Shown here: positions 30,273 through 40,767 of the stretch, piece by piece
How positions within the stretch are numbered: position 1 is the first letter of the stretch
Layout: each line of letters starts with the position of its first letter
Origin: an uncultured Flavobacteriaceae bacterium
Lineage (GTDB): Bacteria > Bacteroidota > Bacteroidia > Flavobacteriales > Flavobacteriaceae
Direction of reading: 5' to 3'
NCBI GenBank assembly: GCA_938011315.1
Contig: CALLUG010000001.1
Coordinates: 1 to 64,000, forward strand
Length of the DNA stretch: 64,000 nt
Made by a program: the position numbers and the translations under genes
Notes under the pieces: model-generated
Databases searched by the model: none
What the model saw: only the letters and a program-made list of their open reading frames with translations
Told to the model about the DNA's origin: nothing

Positions 30273-31490
30273 TTAAATAGAGAGCATTGTTTTTGCTTTT
30301 TTTACAGCCTTTACCAAAGCATCAATCTCTGCTTTAGTGTTATAAAATGAAAACGATGCTCTTACTGTTCCTGGGATTTCAAAAAAATCCATAATGGGTT
30401 GTGCACAATGGTGTCCTGTACGAACAGCAATGCCTAATTGATTAAGGATACTTCCTACATCGTAAGGGTGTATTTCTTTAAGATTAAAAGAAATAACCGC
30501 AGTTTTTTGCTTTGAAGTACCATAGATTTTTAATCCTTCGATAGTTAATAATTGTTTGGTGGCGTAGTTTAATAGCTCATTTTCGTAAGCAGCTATAGTT
30601 TCAAAGCCAATAGTATTCATGTAGTTTAGCGCAACACCAAAGGCAATGCCTCCACAAATGTTTGGTGTTCCTGCTTCAAATTTATGAGGCAATCCTGCAT
30701 AGGTTGTTTTTTCAAAAGAAACGTCAGCAATCATCTCACCACCACCTTGATATGGCGGCAATTTGTTTAGCCATTTTTCTTTTCCGTAAAGCATTCCTAC
30801 ACCGGTAGGGCCACAGAGTTTGTGAGCAGAAGCAACATAAAAATCGGCGTTTAAGGCTTGCAGATCTGGTTTTATGTGTGGGCAAGCTTGCGCTCCGTCT
30901 ATTAGCACAGCAGCATTTACGTTATGCGATTTTTTAATAATATGCTCAATAGGGTTTATAGTGCCAAGGGCATTCGAAACGTGATTTACAAAAACAAGTT
31001 TTGTTTTTTCAGAAACTAGCTCGTTAAATGCCTCTACAATTAGTTCTCCATTTAGATTTATTGGAATAACCTTTAGTATTGCCCCAGTACGTTGGCAAAG
31101 CATTTGCCAAGGTACAATATTGCTATGATGCTCTAGGGCAGAAACTATAATTTCGTCTCCTTTTTTTAAAAATTCGGAAAAACCATTTGCAACAATGTTA
31201 ATGCTATGTGTCGTTCCAGAAGTTAGTATAATTTCGTGAGCGTGTTTCGCATTAAAGTGTGTTTGTATATCTTGTCGTGCATGTTCGTAAGCATCTGTTG
31301 CTTCTTGACTTAGCGTATGTACACCACGATGAATATTAGCATTATACTTAGAGTAATACGTTACGATAGCATCAATAACAACTTGTGGGGTTTGTGATGT
31401 TGCTGCATTATCAAAGTATATTAAGGGGTTCCCGTTTATCTGTCTAGAAAGTATAGGAAAATCGTTTCGAATATTTTGTATGTTTAGCAT
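30273..31490 (-). CDS. sufS: Cysteine desulfurase, SufS type
   Basis: YFDNAATSQTPQVVIDAI, NIHRGVHTLSQEAT, DFYVASAHKLCGPTGVGMLYG, VRTGHHCAQPIM. Confidence 0.96.
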   Translation of the reverse strand: MLNIQNIRNDFPILSRQINGNPLIYFDNAATSQTPQVVIDAIVTYYSKYNANIHRGVHTLSQEATDAYEHARQDIQTHFNAKHAHEIILTSGTTHSINIVANGFSEFLKKGDEIIVSALEHHSNIVPWQMLCQRTGAILKVIPINLNGELIVEAFNELVSEKTKLVFVNHVSNALGTINPIEHIIKKSHNVNAAVLIDGAQACPHIKPDLQALNADFYVASAHKLCGPTGVGMLYGKEKWLNKLPPYQGGGEMIADVSFEKTTYAGLPHKFEAGTPNICGGIAFGVALNYMNTIGFETIAAYENELLNYATKQLLTIEGLKIYGTSKQKTAVISFNLKEIHPYDVGSILNQLGIAVRTGHHCAQPIMDFFEIPGTVRASFSFYNTKAEIDALVKAVKKAKTMLSI

Positions 31491-32197
31491 AAGTTGTATT
31501 AATACGCTTAGTCGCTTTTTTTTAACTTGTTATAATATAAGGGGTTTGTTTCACTATTTATTGTACAATAGTTTGTAGCTAAATAATAAATTTTAAACTC
31601 AAACTTTAAGTTTAATTTTTTGATTTAAGTTTCCCTTATTAGCAAAATCAAAAAAAATGGAAGATTTGTGTTATAAATTATCCGTAACTTAACTTTTGAA
31701 CAAAGATACTCAATAGAAGTAATGCTTGTGGCAAGAGATAGTAAAAAAGACTAAAATAGATACGATTAGAAATTGTTGCAAAAGCTATATTATTGCTGCA
31801 ATCTTTGTTTTTATAATTATTTTTAAATTTTTATCGTTTACTTAATTTCTTTAAACAATCTTTAAAATTTTCCTTGTAGAATTTTACTCTAAAGGGACGT
31901 TGATTTGTATAAAAACGTTAGTTACTGAATTTAAAAATCGACCAGTGCATTAGTACCAGAATACAAGATAAATCCTTTCAATTTTTTAGAGACAATGATT
32001 AAGAGTATCGACCGTCTTTATATTTTGTCTTACTTTATTAGATTGCTTTATTAAATTTTTACCGATATTTGTATAGTTATGGAAGCACTTTGGTCAGACA
32101 TATTAAAATATCTTCATTACTTTCTTAAAAGAAATCCTGAATAATTATAGATTTATTCTAAATAAAAAAGGACATTAATTTTTAATCCCTAAGCAAA

Positions 32198-33358
32198 ATG
32201 CCATTTTATCATAAACTAGGAGAGATACCACATAAGCGACATACTCAATTTAGAAAGCCAGACGGAAGCCTATATGCCGAACAAGTTTTTGGAACGATTG
32301 GTTTTGAAGGGATGTCAACCATTAGCTATCACTTACAACCACCAACACAAGTAAAATCTATAGGAAAACAATACAGCGTTGCCCCAAAAATTGCTAAAGC
32401 AAACAATATGCAATCCTTTCGTTTTCATGGATTCAAAATAGAGCCAAAAAACGATTATCTAGAAAGTAGGACTATATTGCTAACAAATAGTGATTGCCAC
32501 ATCACACTAGCTGCGCCACAAAATAAAACTACAAATTATTTTTATAAAAACACAGACTCAGACGAACTTATCTTTATCCATAAAGGCGCTGGAAAATTAA
32601 GAACGCACTTAGGAACTATAGACTTTAAGTATGGAGACTACTTATTAATTCCTAGAGGGGTTATTTACAAATTAGATTTTAACACTACGGATAACCGATT
32701 GTTTATTGTTGAATCAAAACGCCCTATTTACACCCCAAAACGATACAGAAATTGGTTTGGGCAGCTTATGGAACACGCCCCATTTTGCGAACGTGATATT
32801 AGGCGACCAAATAACTTAGAAACTAATAATAGTCTAGGTGATTTTTTGATGAAAGTAAAAAAAAATGACGAAATTATAGACATCACTTACGCTTCACACC
32901 CTTTTGATGTAGTAGGTTACGATGGCTACAATTATCCATACGCTTTTTCTATTCATGATTTCGAACCCATTACAGGCCGCGTGCACCAGCCGCCACCAGT
33001 ACACCAAACGTTCGAAACCGATGCTTTTGTTGTTTGTAGTTTTGTACCGCGCCTATACGATTATCACCCTCAAAGCATCCCTGCACCATACAACCATAGC
33101 AATATAGATAGCGATGAGGTAATTTATTACGTCGATGGTGATTTTATGAGCAGAAACGATATCGACAAAGGTCATATTTCATTACACCCTTCGGGGATCC
33201 CACACGGACCCCATCCTGGCACAGTAGAGAAAAGCATAGGAAAAACCAAAACAGAAGAACTTGCCGTTATGGTCGATACCTTTAAACCACTTTTAGTAAC
33301 AGAAGCTGCCATGAAAATAGCAGATAATGACTATTACAAATCTTGGCTAAATCACTAA
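32198..33358 (+). CDS. hmgA: Homogentisate 1,2-dioxygenase
   Basis: DVVGYDGYNYPYAFSIHDFEPITGRVHQPPPVHQTFET; HPSGIPHGPHPGT metal/active site residues. Confidence 0.95.
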   Translation: MPFYHKLGEIPHKRHTQFRKPDGSLYAEQVFGTIGFEGMSTISYHLQPPTQVKSIGKQYSVAPKIAKANNMQSFRFHGFKIEPKNDYLESRTILLTNSDCHITLAAPQNKTTNYFYKNTDSDELIFIHKGAGKLRTHLGTIDFKYGDYLLIPRGVIYKLDFNTTDNRLFIVESKRPIYTPKRYRNWFGQLMEHAPFCERDIRRPNNLETNNSLGDFLMKVKKNDEIIDITYASHPFDVVGYDGYNYPYAFSIHDFEPITGRVHQPPPVHQTFETDAFVVCSFVPRLYDYHPQSIPAPYNHSNIDSDEVIYYVDGDFMSRNDIDKGHISLHPSGIPHGPHPGTVEKSIGKTKTEELAVMVDTFKPLLVTEAAMKIADNDYYKSWLNH

Positions 33359-33395
33359 CAGTAAAATAAACACCACACAAATAAAACCCAAACAG

Positions 33396-34556
33396 ATGAG
33401 CAAACACATAGAGTCGGTAAATTACGGATTAGAAAAAATATTTAAAGATGCAAAAGACTTTTTACCTCTCTTGGGTACCGATTATGTCGAGTTTTATGTG
33501 GGTAACGCAAAACAAGCCGCACATTTTTATAAAACAGCATTTGGATTTCAATCATTAGCCTATTCAGGATTAGAAACAGGCGATAGAGAAAAAGCAAGCT
33601 ATGTACTAAAGCAAGATAAAATTAAACTTGTTTTAACAACCCCACTAACTAGCACATCCAAAATAAACGATCATCTTGCCAAGCATGGCGACGGCGTAAA
33701 AGTAATCGCACTTTGGGTAGATGATGCCAAAAAAGCCTACGAAGAAACCACTTCGCGTGGTGCGAAATCCTATCTAGAACCAGTTGTAGAGCAAGATGAA
33801 AATGGCGAAGTAGTAAAGTCCGGAATTTACACCTATGGCGAAACCGTACATATGTTTGTAGAACGCAAAAACTATAAAGGTACCTTTTTGCCAGGATACC
33901 AAAAGTGGGAGTCAGACTATAACCCAAAACCTGTAGGATTAAAATACATTGATCATATGGTAGGTAATGTAGGTTGGGGAGAAATGAACCAATGGGTAGA
34001 TTGGTACGAAAAAGTAATGGGCTTTGTCAACTTTTTGTCTTTTGATGATAAACAAATTCATACAGAATACTCTGCCCTAATGAGTAAAGTAATGAGTAAC
34101 GGCAATGGGCGTATTAAGTTTCCAATAAACGAGCCTGCCAAAGCAGCAAAACGCTCTCAAATAGAAGAATATCTCGATTTTTATGAAGGCCCAGGCGTAC
34201 AGCACTTAGCCGTAGCTACAGATGATATTATAACCACCGTAGCCCAATTAAAAGCAAGAGGAGTTGAGTTTTTGCCACCACCACCACAAGATTACTACGA
34301 TAATATCCCAGCACGCTTAGGCGCTCATAAAGATATGATGAAAGAAGACATTAAGGAGCTACAAAGATTGTCTATCTTAGTAGATGCAGATGAAGAAGGT
34401 TATTTACTTCAAATCTTTACAAAGCCTATAGAAGATCGTCCAACCTTGTTTTTTGAAATAATTCAGCGCATGGGAGCAAAAGGATTTGGAGCAGGAAATT
34501 TCAAAGCCCTATTCGAGTCTATTGAAAGAGAGCAAAGCAAACGAGGAACGCTTTAA
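33396..34556 (+). CDS. hppD: 4-hydroxyphenylpyruvate dioxygenase
   Basis: IDHMVGNV, GPGVQHLAVATDDIITTVAQLKARG, YLLQIFTKPIEDRPTLFFEIIQRMGAKGFGAGNFKALFESIEREQ. Confidence 0.97.
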   Translation: MSKHIESVNYGLEKIFKDAKDFLPLLGTDYVEFYVGNAKQAAHFYKTAFGFQSLAYSGLETGDREKASYVLKQDKIKLVLTTPLTSTSKINDHLAKHGDGVKVIALWVDDAKKAYEETTSRGAKSYLEPVVEQDENGEVVKSGIYTYGETVHMFVERKNYKGTFLPGYQKWESDYNPKPVGLKYIDHMVGNVGWGEMNQWVDWYEKVMGFVNFLSFDDKQIHTEYSALMSKVMSNGNGRIKFPINEPAKAAKRSQIEEYLDFYEGPGVQHLAVATDDIITTVAQLKARGVEFLPPPPQDYYDNIPARLGAHKDMMKEDIKELQRLSILVDADEEGYLLQIFTKPIEDRPTLFFEIIQRMGAKGFGAGNFKALFESIEREQSKRGTL

Positions 34557-34610
34557 GAAACAACAATACGAAAAACCAAAATATAAGTTTGATAACATTT
34601 TTTGGTTTAA

Positions 34611-34618
34611 TACTTTTG
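34611..34618 (+). promoter_or_regulatory. Bacteroidota -7 promoter element TACTTTTG upstream of DUF3108 gene
   Basis: Exact TAnnTTTG. Confidence 0.45.
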
Positions 34619-34667
34619 GAATAGTAATTGTATTTCATAACAAACAAAAATCCGATTACTGACTTGT

Positions 34668-35432
34668 ATGAAAAAAATAAGATTTATAATATTGCTAACA
34701 TTATTAACGCAACTTAGTTTCTCTCAAGAAAAAAGCGCTTTTGCATCTGGCGAATGGTTTAAGTTTAAAATGAGTTATAGTGGATTTTTAAAAGCAGGAA
34801 ACGCCACTTTAGAAATTAAAGACGATGTATTAAACGGGACACCCGTATATCACGTTGTAGGAAATGGTTGGACTACAGGCCCAGTAAGTTGGTTTTTTAA
34901 TGTTGAAGATTTGTACGAAAGTTACTTTGATAAAACCACAGGATTACCCTACAAATTTATACGCAAAATAGATGAGGGCGGACACACAAAAGATATTGTT
35001 ATCGATTTTGATCAGGATAACCAAAAAGCATATATTAACAACATTAAGCGCAACAAAAAAACGGTAGAAGATACCAAAGCTAATGTACAAGATATGGTTT
35101 CGGCATTCTACTATTTACGAAACCAGTACGACAATACTAACATAAAGGAAGGTAATGAAATTGCAATTAACATGTTTTTTGATTCCGAAAATTTTAAATT
35201 TAAACTTCGCTTTTTAGGAAGAGAAACTATAAGCACAACATTTGGAAAAATAGAATGTTTAATATTTAGACCCTTAGTATTGGCAGGTCGCGTTTTTAAA
35301 GAAGAGGAAAGCTTAACACTATGGGTAAGTGCAGACAGTAATAAAATACCTTTACGCCTCAAAGCCGATTTGGCTGTAGGCTCATTAAGAGCGGACTTAA
35401 CAGAGTATCGAGGATTAAAACACCCTTTTTAA
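34668..35432 (+). CDS. DUF3108 domain-containing secreted protein
   Basis: Signal peptide; ASGEWFKFKMSYSGFLKAGNATLEIKDDVLNGTPVYHVVGNGWTTGPVSWFFNVEDLYESYFD. Confidence 0.88.
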   Translation: MKKIRFIILLTLLTQLSFSQEKSAFASGEWFKFKMSYSGFLKAGNATLEIKDDVLNGTPVYHVVGNGWTTGPVSWFFNVEDLYESYFDKTTGLPYKFIRKIDEGGHTKDIVIDFDQDNQKAYINNIKRNKKTVEDTKANVQDMVSAFYYLRNQYDNTNIKEGNEIAINMFFDSENFKFKLRFLGRETISTTFGKIECLIFRPLVLAGRVFKEEESLTLWVSADSNKIPLRLKADLAVGSLRADLTEYRGLKHPF

Positions 35433-35446
35433 ACACAATTTGCTAA

Positions 35447-36382
35447 ATGGCTAATACCAGTAAAAAAATAGATAATATACTAGACAACCTTCACGAAAAG
35501 TATCATAATATTAACCAAGATACAGAAACGCACCTAGAAGGCTTATTACATTCAAAACCTATAAATTACTGGGACTATATCCATACAGATGCACTTTTAA
35601 ATTTACAAATACAGCGCAGCATTCATGCCGACGAAATGGTATTTATAATGTATCATCAAATTAACGAACTGCTGTTTAAAATGATACTTTGGGAAATTGA
35701 TCAAGTTGCAAAAAAAGAAAAAATAGACGCTGCTTTTTTTTCAGAAAAGTTAATGCGAATTAGCCGTTATTTCGATATGCTAACTTCCTCTTTTAGTATT
35801 ATGAAAGACGGAATGGATGTAGCACAATACAATAAGTTTAGAAAAACGCTAACCCCAGCGAGTGGGTTTCAAAGTGCTCAATATCGTAAAGTAGAATTTG
35901 CTTCAACAGAACTTATTAACCTAATAGACAATAGGTATAGAGCAACTATAGATAGAAACACACCTTACGAACATGCCTTTGATCACTTATATTGGCAAGC
36001 CGCAGGAAAAGATTACAACACAGGGAAAAAAAGTTATTTTTTAAACGCTTTTGAAGATAGGTATAAAGAAGAATTTATTAGATTCACAAAATTTTATAAT
36101 ACACACAACCTTTGGACAAAATTTAAAACCTTAACAGAAGATGTAAAGACAAACAAAACCTTAATTAAGGCGATGCGACACTACGACTATACCGTAAATA
36201 TAAAATGGGTAATGGCACACTATAATACAGCAAATCATTATTTGAATATTAACGGCAAAACAGCCGAAGCAACAGGGGGTAGTGAATGGGTAAAATATAT
36301 GCACCCTAAATATCAAAAAAGAATATTTTTTCCAGATTTATGGAGCGAAAAAGAATTAAAACATTGGGGAGAAGATTTATAA
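35447..36382 (+). CDS. kynA: Tryptophan 2,3-dioxygenase family protein
   Basis: NYWDYIHTDALLNLQIQRSIHADEMVFIMYHQINELLFKMILWEID; heme dioxygenase motifs GFQSAQYRKVEF. Confidence 0.9.
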   Translation: MANTSKKIDNILDNLHEKYHNINQDTETHLEGLLHSKPINYWDYIHTDALLNLQIQRSIHADEMVFIMYHQINELLFKMILWEIDQVAKKEKIDAAFFSEKLMRISRYFDMLTSSFSIMKDGMDVAQYNKFRKTLTPASGFQSAQYRKVEFASTELINLIDNRYRATIDRNTPYEHAFDHLYWQAAGKDYNTGKKSYFLNAFEDRYKEEFIRFTKFYNTHNLWTKFKTLTEDVKTNKTLIKAMRHYDYTVNIKWVMAHYNTANHYLNINGKTAEATGGSEWVKYMHPKYQKRIFFPDLWSEKELKHWGEDL

Positions 36383-37650
36383 TAACACTCATAATTGGGA
36401 TTATGTTTTGTAGTTGTAAAAACGATAACTCAATTCAAAATCAAAGCAAGGGAATAGACGTTGACCTAAAAGACCATTGTGAGTTTGGGTTTAACCTAAA
36501 CAACTACATCGTAAAACGAGATACCATTAAAAGTGGCGACACCTTTGGGCTTATTATGGAGCACCATAACCTAAGCTATCCTGAAATATATAATATTGTT
36601 GAAAACACAAAACAAGATGTTGATATTAGTACCCTTCAAAAAGGAAAGCCCTACGTGTTGCTATGTTCCAAAGATTCCTTAGAGCAACCACAACGTTTTA
36701 TTTATCAAAAAAACATAGAAGACTACACTGTTATTAATTTTAAAGATTCTATATATGCTTACAATAGTAAAAAGCCCATAAGTTACGTTGAGAAAACTGC
36801 ATCAGGAATCATTACAAAAGGCAAAGGGATTTCTGTAATTATGGAAGAACAAGGGCTAAGTCAAGTACTAGCCTATAAAATGGCAGACGATATTTATGCT
36901 TGGACTATAGATTTTAGACGTCTACAAGAAGGGGATCGCTTTAAGGTAATTTATACAGACAAGTACATAAACGATAGTATTTATGCAGGAGTAAGCCATA
37001 TCAAAGCAGCTTATTTTGAGCATAACAAAGAACCATTTTATGCTTTTGATTTTGAAACAGACACCATAAGAGGGTTCTCAGATTATTTTAGTGAAGATGC
37101 AAAAAATTTAAGACGTGCGTTTTTAAAATCCCCAGTTAAGTTTAGCCGCATCTCTTCTCGCTATAATTTAAAACGCAGAATAGCGCATTATAACTACAAA
37201 ATTAAGCCTCACAGAGGCACAGATTTTGCAGCACGTAAAGGAACGCCTATTTTAGCAACAGCCAACGGAACAGTAACTAAGTCTAGTTATACAAGAGGCA
37301 ATGGAAAATACGTAAAGATAAGGCATAATGCAACTTACGAAACACAATACTTACACATGTCCAAAAGAGCTGTTAAGGTAGGACAATTTGTAAAGCAAAG
37401 TGATGTTATTGGCTATGTAGGGAGCACCGGAAGTTCTTCTGGCAATCATGTATGTTATCGTTTTTGGAAAAACGGAAAAGAAGTTGATCCTTTTAAACAA
37501 AAACTACCTGAAGCAGAGCCGATAACAAAAGAATTAAAAATTAAATACCTAAAAACGATACAACCTATAAAAGCCCAATTGGATACTATAGCATATCCAA
37601 AGTTAAAAATAGAGCCACAAGAAAAAGCGTTAATCAGTAAAATTAATTAA
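36340..37650 (+). CDS. M23 family metallopeptidase (lipoprotein; peptidoglycan DD-metalloendopeptidase)
   Basis: Lipobox GIMFCSC; HRGTDFAARKGTPILATANGTVTKSSYTRGNGKYVKIRH...QYLHMSKRAVKVGQFVKQSDVIGYVGSTGSSSGNHVCYRFWKNG. The exact start is uncertain because the ORF overlaps the preceding gene. Confidence 0.92.
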   Translation: MERKRIKTLGRRFIITLIIGIMFCSCKNDNSIQNQSKGIDVDLKDHCEFGFNLNNYIVKRDTIKSGDTFGLIMEHHNLSYPEIYNIVENTKQDVDISTLQKGKPYVLLCSKDSLEQPQRFIYQKNIEDYTVINFKDSIYAYNSKKPISYVEKTASGIITKGKGISVIMEEQGLSQVLAYKMADDIYAWTIDFRRLQEGDRFKVIYTDKYINDSIYAGVSHIKAAYFEHNKEPFYAFDFETDTIRGFSDYFSEDAKNLRRAFLKSPVKFSRISSRYNLKRRIAHYNYKIKPHRGTDFAARKGTPILATANGTVTKSSYTRGNGKYVKIRHNATYETQYLHMSKRAVKVGQFVKQSDVIGYVGSTGSSSGNHVCYRFWKNGKEVDPFKQKLPEAEPITKELKIKYLKTIQPIKAQLDTIAYPKLKIEPQEKALISKIN

Positions 37651-37651
37651 A

Positions 37652-39250
37652 ATGGGTTTGGCAAAAATAAATCCAACACATACCAAAGCGTGGCAAAAAC
37701 TGCAAGCACACTTTAATACCATAAAAAATACCCATATGAGCGATTTATTTGCTCAAGATAAAAGTAGAGCCAATACATTTAGTATCCAATGGGAAGATTT
37801 TTACCTCGATTTTTCTAAAAACAGAATTACCTCAGAAACTTTCAAATTATTGCTCGATTTAGCAAAAGAAGTTAAGCTTAAAGAGGCTATAGAATGTTAT
37901 TTTCGAGGAAATAAGATTAATGAAACAGAAAGTAAAGCCGTACTACATACGGCTTTAAGAACAACAAAAAACAAGGAAATTGTAGTAGATGGGAAAGATA
38001 TTGTCCCTGAAATTAACCAAACAAAACAACGTATAGAAACACTTACCAATGCAGTAATAAATGGACAGAAAACAGGGTACACAGGCAAACCCTTTACAAC
38101 AATCGTTAATATAGGTATTGGAGGCTCTGATCTTGGTCCAGCAATGGTTGTAGACGCTTTAGACTTTTATGCCAATCACCTTAATATTTATTTTGTAAAT
38201 AATATTGATAGTGATCATCTTAGTAAAATTATTAACGATATAGACCCAGAAACCACACTTTTTGTAATTGTATCCAAAACCTTTACCACTCAAGAAACAC
38301 TTTGTAACGCCAATACACTAAAAAAATGGTTTTTAAAATCGGCTCCACAAACAGCAATTCAAGACCACTTTGTAGCAGTATCTGCAAATATAAAACAAGC
38401 AAAACTATTTGGAATAAATGACTCAAAAATATTCCCTATATGGGATTGGGTTGGAGGGCGTTTTTCGTTGTGGAGTGCCGCAGGTTTAACCATTAGTTTA
38501 GCCATTGGGTACGATAATTTTAATAAACTATTGTTAGGTGCTAATTGTATGGACACACACTTCAAAACCCAAAGTTTTGACAAGAACATTCCTGTAGTAT
38601 TAGCGATTATTAGTATTTGGTATAACAACTTTTTTAATACAGAAAGCGAGGCTGTAATACCTTATACACAAAGTTTAAAACAATTTATTCCGTTTTTACA
38701 ACAGGTTTCGATGGAGAGTAATGGTAAATGTGTAGATCGCAATCAAAACTCTGTGCAGTACCAAACAGGAAATATTATTTGGGGGGGTGTAGGTACAAAT
38801 TCGCAACATGCATTTTTTCAATTAATTTACCAAGGGACTAAGTTAATTCCTGCCGATTTTATTGCATTCTCACAATCTCTTGACGGTAATCGGGAACATC
38901 AAAAAAAGTTGATTTCAAATTTTATTGCTCAAACAGAAGCCTTATTATATGGCAAAACTCAAAACACAAATTTTCCCTTTAAAGTTTTTGAGGGCAATAA
39001 ACCCACTAATAGCATCTTAATAAAACAACTTAATCCCGAGAGTTTGGGTAAGCTTATTGCAATGTATGAGCATAAAGTTTTTGTACAAGGAGTAATTTGG
39101 AATATTTTTAGCTTTGATCAATATGGTGTAGAGTTAGGAAAGAAACTAGCCAATAATGTTCTTAATACAATAAACAATAGTACTCCAGAGGCAATCCATA
39201 ATGATGCAACAACAAATATATTACAGCAATTTTTAATGGATTTTAATTAG
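37652..39250 (+). CDS. pgi: Glucose-6-phosphate isomerase
   Basis: VNIGIGGSDLGPAMV, PIWDWVGGRFSLWSAAGLTISLAIG, FDQYGVELGKKLA. Confidence 0.98.
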   Translation: MGLAKINPTHTKAWQKLQAHFNTIKNTHMSDLFAQDKSRANTFSIQWEDFYLDFSKNRITSETFKLLLDLAKEVKLKEAIECYFRGNKINETESKAVLHTALRTTKNKEIVVDGKDIVPEINQTKQRIETLTNAVINGQKTGYTGKPFTTIVNIGIGGSDLGPAMVVDALDFYANHLNIYFVNNIDSDHLSKIINDIDPETTLFVIVSKTFTTQETLCNANTLKKWFLKSAPQTAIQDHFVAVSANIKQAKLFGINDSKIFPIWDWVGGRFSLWSAAGLTISLAIGYDNFNKLLLGANCMDTHFKTQSFDKNIPVVLAIISIWYNNFFNTESEAVIPYTQSLKQFIPFLQQVSMESNGKCVDRNQNSVQYQTGNIIWGGVGTNSQHAFFQLIYQGTKLIPADFIAFSQSLDGNREHQKKLISNFIAQTEALLYGKTQNTNFPFKVFEGNKPTNSILIKQLNPESLGKLIAMYEHKVFVQGVIWNIFSFDQYGVELGKKLANNVLNTINNSTPEAIHNDATTNILQQFLMDFN

Positions 39251-39258
39251 TATCTTTG
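39251..39258 (+). promoter_or_regulatory. Bacteroidota -7 promoter element TATCTTTG
   Basis: Immediately after pgi stop, 23 bp before the 39282 ATG. Confidence 0.5.
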
Positions 39259-39281
39259 TTATTCAACAATAATCTTGAATT

Positions 39282-39674
39282 ATGCATAGTACCATGCAAA
39301 CCCTACACTCTTACTGGGCATATTTAGTCCTACTTATGTTAGTTATAGCAACAATTAATGGTGTGATAAAATTTTTGATAAAAAAAGAATATCACGCAAA
39401 AGATTTTAGAATAGCATTGTTTACACTTATCGTAGTGCACATTATGTTTTTAATCGGTGTAGTCCTTCTTTTAGTGCCACCAATGGGCTTAAAAGGGGTA
39501 AGGATAGATCATCCCATAGTAATGATTGTAACAGCTATTGTAGTAACTATTGGTTACTCTAAGCATAAAAAAAAGCTAACTTCCAATGGAAAGTTCAAAA
39601 TGATTTCTATTTTTTATGCCATAGCCTTACTGTTATGTTTATCTAGAATCCCTTGGTCTAACTGGATAGGGTAA
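39282..39674 (+). CDS. Small integral membrane protein (cytochrome B-like annotation common in Flavobacteriia)
   Basis: Four hydrophobic helices, LHSYWAYLVLLMLVIATING. Confidence 0.6.
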   Translation: MHSTMQTLHSYWAYLVLLMLVIATINGVIKFLIKKEYHAKDFRIALFTLIVVHIMFLIGVVLLLVPPMGLKGVRIDHPIVMIVTAIVVTIGYSKHKKKLTSNGKFKMISIFYAIALLLCLSRIPWSNWIG

Positions 39675-39680
39675 TTAATA

Positions 39681-39710
39681 AATGCCTTATAAAAAAGGCA
39701 TTCTTTTTTT
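39681..39710 (+). terminator. Rho-independent terminator
   Basis: AATGCC-ttataaaaaa-GGCATT followed by CTTTTTTT. Confidence 0.7.
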
Positions 39711-40767
39711 AATTAATCTCTCTTATAACATACATATAAACGGGAAAATGATCGCTAAATCCGTTTGTAAATTTACCATTAGCAAAGCTCCTATAAGGGT
39801 AACCTTTAAAGCGTCCTTTTGGAGTTACTAAATACTTAGCGTTAAAAATCCCTGCTTTATAAAATCGAAACGAATCGTATTTTTTGCTTAACAAAGGTTT
39901 GGTTATCATAATTTGGTCAAACAAGCTCCAACTATCCCTAAAAGCATTGGAGCCAATTCCTTTTTTAAAAAACGATTCCATAGGATTGTAAATTCCCTTA
40001 AATGGAACGTTTTCTTTTTCCTTTATCGTTTTCAAAACACGCTTTACACTCGTATTAGTAGGATTGTCATTTAGGTCTCCCATAATAAAAATTTTAGCAT
40101 AGGGGTTAATCGATTGTAAGGAGTCTACAATACGTCTATTTAATCTCGCAGCAGCAACCCGCTTGCTTTGGCTTCTAGCTTCGCCACCACGTCTAGAGGG
40201 CCAATGATTAACAATAACATGAATCATTTCTTTCTCTAACGTTCCTGAAACCAGCAATTGGTCTCTAGTATATATGCGTTTTTTAGTTATGTTATCATAA
40301 ATCTTTAATTCATGGTTACTAATATGTATGGGCGTAAATAATTTTTTTTGATACAAAAGAGCAACATCAATTCCCCTTGAGTCTGGAGAATTAAAATGAA
40401 CAATGCCATAATCTTTTTTAACTAAATCGTTGCTATTAACCAAGTCTTCTAAAACAGATTTGTTTTCAATTTCTGCCAACCCAATAATAGCAGGCGTATT
40501 GTTTGTGGTTTTAAAACCTATGTCAGAAATTACCTTTGCCGTATGCTCTATTTTCTTTTTGTAAACAAAAGAACGTTTGCTTTTTAGTTCCATAATAGGA
40601 CTATACTCATCAAACTTATTAGGATCGTTTATGGTGTCAAATAAATTTTCAGCATTATAAAAAGCAATCGTATGTATTTTAAATTTTTTAGTGTTTTGTG
40701 CACTTAAGTTAAACGTTATCAATATAACTACAACAAAAACGCATTGTCTAATTAATCTGTTTTGCAT
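39709..40767 (-). CDS. Endonuclease/exonuclease/phosphatase family protein (secreted)
   Basis: Signal peptide; AFYNAENLFDTINDPN, VNHWPSRRGGEARSQSKRVAAA, IMGDLNDNPTN, GFSDHFPVYM. Confidence 0.9.
   Translation of the reverse strand: MQNRLIRQCVFVVVILITFNLSAQNTKKFKIHTIAFYNAENLFDTINDPNKFDEYSPIMELKSKRSFVYKKKIEHTAKVISDIGFKTTNNTPAIIGLAEIENKSVLEDLVNSNDLVKKDYGIVHFNSPDSRGIDVALLYQKKLFTPIHISNHELKIYDNITKKRIYTRDQLLVSGTLEKEMIHVIVNHWPSRRGGEARSQSKRVAAARLNRRIVDSLQSINPYAKIFIMGDLNDNPTNTSVKRVLKTIKEKENVPFKGIYNPMESFFKKGIGSNAFRDSWSLFDQIMITKPLLSKKYDSFRFYKAGIFNAKYLVTPKGRFKGYPYRSFANGKFTNGFSDHFPVYMYVIREIN

Noticed and set aside
33649-33927. Arg/Leu-rich 92-aa minus-strand ORF
   Set aside because: Antisense to hppD; odd composition is explained by reverse translation of the dioxygenase codons.
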